Below, piece by piece: positions 62,025-64,000 of a stretch of 64,000 nucleotides of DNA. A model generated the notes under the pieces. It searched no databases and had not been told where the DNA came from. It saw only the letters and a program-made list of their open reading frames with translations. Source of the stretch: Veillonella sp. VA137. GTDB taxonomy: Bacteria; Bacillota; Negativicutes; Veillonellales; Veillonellaceae. The translations under genes were made by a program, and so were the position numbers. The stretch spans positions 62,001 through 126,000 of the forward strand of contig NZ_RQVK01000002.1 of NCBI RefSeq assembly GCF_003992015.1, written 5' to 3'. Numbering within the stretch: position 1 is the first letter of the stretch; each line of letters starts with the position of its first letter.

Positions 62025-62060
62025 CTAGTATGTGAATTGTATGTAAGGGAGTGTATTTCA

Positions 62061-62105
62061 TCACTATATAATAAGTATATAGTGAGTTAACATAGGGGTC
62101 CCTAT
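62061..62105. repeat. Two small inverted repeats in the gap before metN
   Basis: TCACTATATA (62061-62070) and TATATAGTGA (62076-62085) form a perfect 10-bp hairpin without a T-run; ATAGGG/CCCTAT (62092-62105) follows. The first resembles the palindrome before dnaG. The rest of the gap (to 62200) shows no gene and no SAM riboswitch. Confidence 0.4.
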
Positions 62106-62206
62106 CTAGGCGGGAGCACATTTGTTATAAAGAGTAAGCACCTCTAAATATGGAGTTATAGATTTAAGCTATAAAAGACGATAGGCAAGTAGTATAGTGG
62201 AAATTA

Positions 62207-62283
62207 TTGACAGTCTGTCTACTCACATTGTACAATTTATGCATACCCAAGAGCTCTTAGGTAACTGAGGGCTCTTATTTTAT
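62207..62283 (+). promoter_or_regulatory. metN promoter and leader hairpin
   Basis: TTGACA (62207-62212), 18 bp, TACAAT (62231-62236). From about +7 the leader forms an 11-bp stem AAGAGCTCTTA (62249-62259) with TGAGGGCTCTT (62266-62276), then ATTTTATTT. This looks like an early terminator or attenuator; no known methionine riboswitch or T-box is present. Confidence 0.55.
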
Positions 62284-62307
62284 TTAGTTTGAAAAGGAGA
62301 GGATTTC

Positions 62308-63354
62308 ATGATAGAACTTAAACAGATTCGAAAAGTCTATGAAGGTGCTGTCCGCGTGGAAGCCTTGAAAGAAATTAATGTGACTATAAAAGAAGGCGAA
62401 ATTTTTGGTGTTATCGGTCAATCTGGGGCTGGTAAATCTACCTTGATTCGCTGTATCAATATGTTGGAACGCCCTACATCTGGATCCGTTATTGTGGACG
62501 GTGTAGATTTAACGAAGTTGAACACAGCAGAACTTCGTGAAGAACGCAAACATATTGGTATGATTTTCCAACACTTTAATTTACTTTCATCCCGCACAGT
62601 CTATGAAAATGTAGCATTTCCATTGGAATTGCAAGGATTGTCAAAGGAAGAAATCAAAGAACGTATTTTGCCAATTTTGGACATAGTAAAATTGTCGGAT
62701 CGTTTAGACAACTATCCGTCTCAATTGTCCGGTGGTCAAAAACAACGTGTCGGTATTGCCCGTGCCTTAGCAAGCAACCCAAAAGTGTTATTATGTGACG
62801 AAGCTACGTCAGCTCTCGACCCACAAACAACAAAATCTATTTTGGCATTGCTAAAAGATATCAATCGTCGATTAAACTTGACTATCGTCTTGATTACTCA
62901 TGAAATGAATGTCATCAAAGAGATTTGTGATCGCGTAGCCGTTATTGAAGGTGGTACGATTATTGAAGAAGGTCCTGTAGTAGATGTATTTACAGAGCCA
63001 AAACAAGCTACAACGAAAGAATTCGTGTCTGCTATTATCAGACGTGATTTGCCAGAAGATGCATTGGCTCACTTGACGTTAAATGAAGCTTGGGTAGAAG
63101 GAGCCAATCCGATTGTACGATTGACTTTCAAAGGCAATGTAACAGATGAACCTGTGGTGGCAAGTATTATCCGTAAATTTGATACAGATGTAAGTATCTT
63201 GTTTGGCGGTGTAGATTATATTCAAGATATGAGCTTTGGTCATTTAATTGTAGAATTAAAAGGGGAGCGCACTAAATCCGAAGCGGCTATCGACTACTTA
63301 CATAATTTACCAATCGGAAGCGAGGTGATCGGTTATGTCACAGCAAATCATTAA
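62308..63354 (+). CDS. metN: Methionine ABC transporter ATP-binding protein MetN
   Basis: 348 residues. Walker A GQSGAGKSTL (about 37-46), Q-loop IFQHFNLL, signature LSGGQKQRVGIARAL (about 140), Walker B VLLCDEATSALD, H-loop ITHE, and a C-terminal NIL domain (about 265-345) that binds methionine and shuts the transporter. AAAAGGAGAGG precedes the ATG. It overlaps metI by 20 bp. Confidence 0.94.
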   Translation: MIELKQIRKVYEGAVRVEALKEINVTIKEGEIFGVIGQSGAGKSTLIRCINMLERPTSGSVIVDGVDLTKLNTAELREERKHIGMIFQHFNLLSSRTVYENVAFPLELQGLSKEEIKERILPILDIVKLSDRLDNYPSQLSGGQKQRVGIARALASNPKVLLCDEATSALDPQTTKSILALLKDINRRLNLTIVLITHEMNVIKEICDRVAVIEGGTIIEEGPVVDVFTEPKQATTKEFVSAIIRRDLPEDALAHLTLNEAWVEGANPIVRLTFKGNVTDEPVVASIIRKFDTDVSILFGGVDYIQDMSFGHLIVELKGERTKSEAAIDYLHNLPIGSEVIGYVTANH

Positions 63355-63988
63355 TTTATTGCTACAAGGTTTCTTAGAAACTGTACAAATGACGGTGATT
63401 TCCACAGTGGTAGCCGTTCTATTAGGGATTCCATTGGGCGTAATTTTAGTCATCACCAGCCGTGGTCATATCATGCAAAATGAAGCGGTGAATAAAGTGC
63501 TAGGTGCTATCGTAAATGCCACACGTTCTATTCCGTTCATCATTTTAATGGTAGCCATCATTCCATTTACTCGATTAGTAGCAGGTACATCCATTGGTAC
63601 GACCGCAGCTTGCGTGCCATTGACATTGGCGGCCATCCCATTCTTAGCTCGTTTAGTAGAAACAGCGATTAAAGAAGTGAATGGAGGTGTTATCGAGGCA
63701 GCTCAATCCATGGGGGCTACACCATTGCAGATTATTTGGAAAGTGTTGTTGCCAGAAGCGTTACCAACATTAATCGATAATATTACAGTCCTCATCGTTA
63801 ACTTAATTAGCTATTCTGCTATGGCAGGTGCTATCGGTGGTGGCGGTCTTGGGGATATTGCGATTCGCTATGGATATCAACGTTTCCAAGGTGATGTTAT
63901 GTTAGCCACTATCATCATTTTAATTGTATTAGTACAAGTTATCCAAAGTTTAGGGGACTACTTATCCCGCAAAGTAAATAAAAAATAA
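63335..63988 (+). CDS. metI: Methionine ABC transporter permease MetI
   Basis: 217 residues, five membrane helices, with the ABC permease EAA loop EAAQSMGATPLQIIWKVLLPEALP (about 130-153). Family start GFLETVQMTVISTVVAVLLGIPLGVILV. Forms the MetNI channel for L/D-methionine. Start inside the end of metN. Confidence 0.94.
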   Translation: MSQQIINLLLQGFLETVQMTVISTVVAVLLGIPLGVILVITSRGHIMQNEAVNKVLGAIVNATRSIPFIILMVAIIPFTRLVAGTSIGTTAACVPLTLAAIPFLARLVETAIKEVNGGVIEAAQSMGATPLQIIWKVLLPEALPTLIDNITVLIVNLISYSAMAGAIGGGGLGDIAIRYGYQRFQGDVMLATIIILIVLVQVIQSLGDYLSRKVNKK

Positions 63989-64000
63989 AGGAGATAGTTA
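63989..64000 (+). promoter_or_regulatory. Ribosome site of the next gene at the right edge
   Basis: AGGAGATAG directly after the metI stop is a Shine-Dalgarno sequence for a gene just outside the window, expected to be the binding lipoprotein metQ. Confidence 0.55.

Noticed and set aside
62025-62307. A SAM riboswitch or T-box upstream of metN
   Set aside because: No K-turn/pseudoknot pattern of SAM-I, no T-box sequence; only simple hairpins and a promoter were found.

Overview
The window looks like a chromosomal core region of a low-GC Negativicute, most likely Veillonella or a close relative. I infer this from gene content and order, not from a search. Firmicute traits include L27 with a cleavable N-terminal extension next to its Prp protease, RNase Y, HemZ, bifunctional Rel, and 6S RNA placed between aspS and rarA. 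Traits fitting a diderm anaerobe include RNase G, MreBCD-PBP2-RodA, HydG and a DASS anion transporter. All protein genes but one read on the + strand.

Layout. 1-1.6 kb: the end of a MurB/GNAT-like frame, then promoter, leader, rplM and rpsI. 1.6-3.1 kb: DASS transporter. 3.4-15.1 kb: one long gene series (recJ, rel, dtd, a metallo-hydrolase, an AI-2E-type permease, fur, a damaged hemZ, hisS, aspS) behind a promoter overlapped by Fur-box-like hexamers. 15.1-15.4 kb: 6S RNA. 15.5-27.4 kb: rarA, ftsK, a RodZ-like protein, ygiQ, an orphan binding protein, rimO, cinA, recA, recX. 27.4-32.5 kb: rny, dnaG, rpoD. 32.6-35.5 kb: an accessory pocket with an orphan amino-acid-binding lipoprotein, long palindromic repeats around the only reverse-strand gene (an L-lactate dehydrogenase-type gene), and a probable type I toxin-antitoxin locus. 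35.5-38.9 kb: queG, a Bcr/CflA exporter, rplU-prp-rpmA with a structured leader. 39.3-42.4 kb: hydG and guaA. 42.6-45.3 kb: a three-gene envelope-type insert (serine hydrolase lipoprotein, zinc-ribbon membrane protein, lipoprotein) lying between two copies of the same terminator. 45.5-55.0 kb: mreB-mreC-mreD-mrdA-rodA, then a radical SAM/DUF2344 pair and RNase G. 55.1-64 kb: mntP, a repeat array, tRNA-Ser(GGA), a TRIC-type channel, a DUF4127 protein, an acyltransferase, D-amino-acid transaminase, an ECF-like membrane protein, and metN-metI, with metQ presumably just past the right edge.

How the genes work together. Most of the window is housekeeping: translation (L13, S9, L21, L27, HisRS, AspRS, RimO, tRNA-Ser), replication and repair (RecJ, RarA, RecA, RecX, DnaG, FtsK), RNA decay (RNase Y, RNase G), stringent response (Rel), sigma-70 with 6S RNA, iron control (Fur) and cell shape (Mre/Rod).

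The most unusual material is intergenic. First, a 26-codon holin-like toxin ORF has a convergent antisense promoter, a Shine-Dalgarno-masking hairpin and complementary mRNA ends. Second, an approximately 195-bp palindromic repeat family has inner stems that differ between copies yet stay paired, and two exchangeable central loops. Other points worth checking are an in-frame stop in hemZ, a possible ATT start on rny, and the three-gene insert between duplicated terminators.
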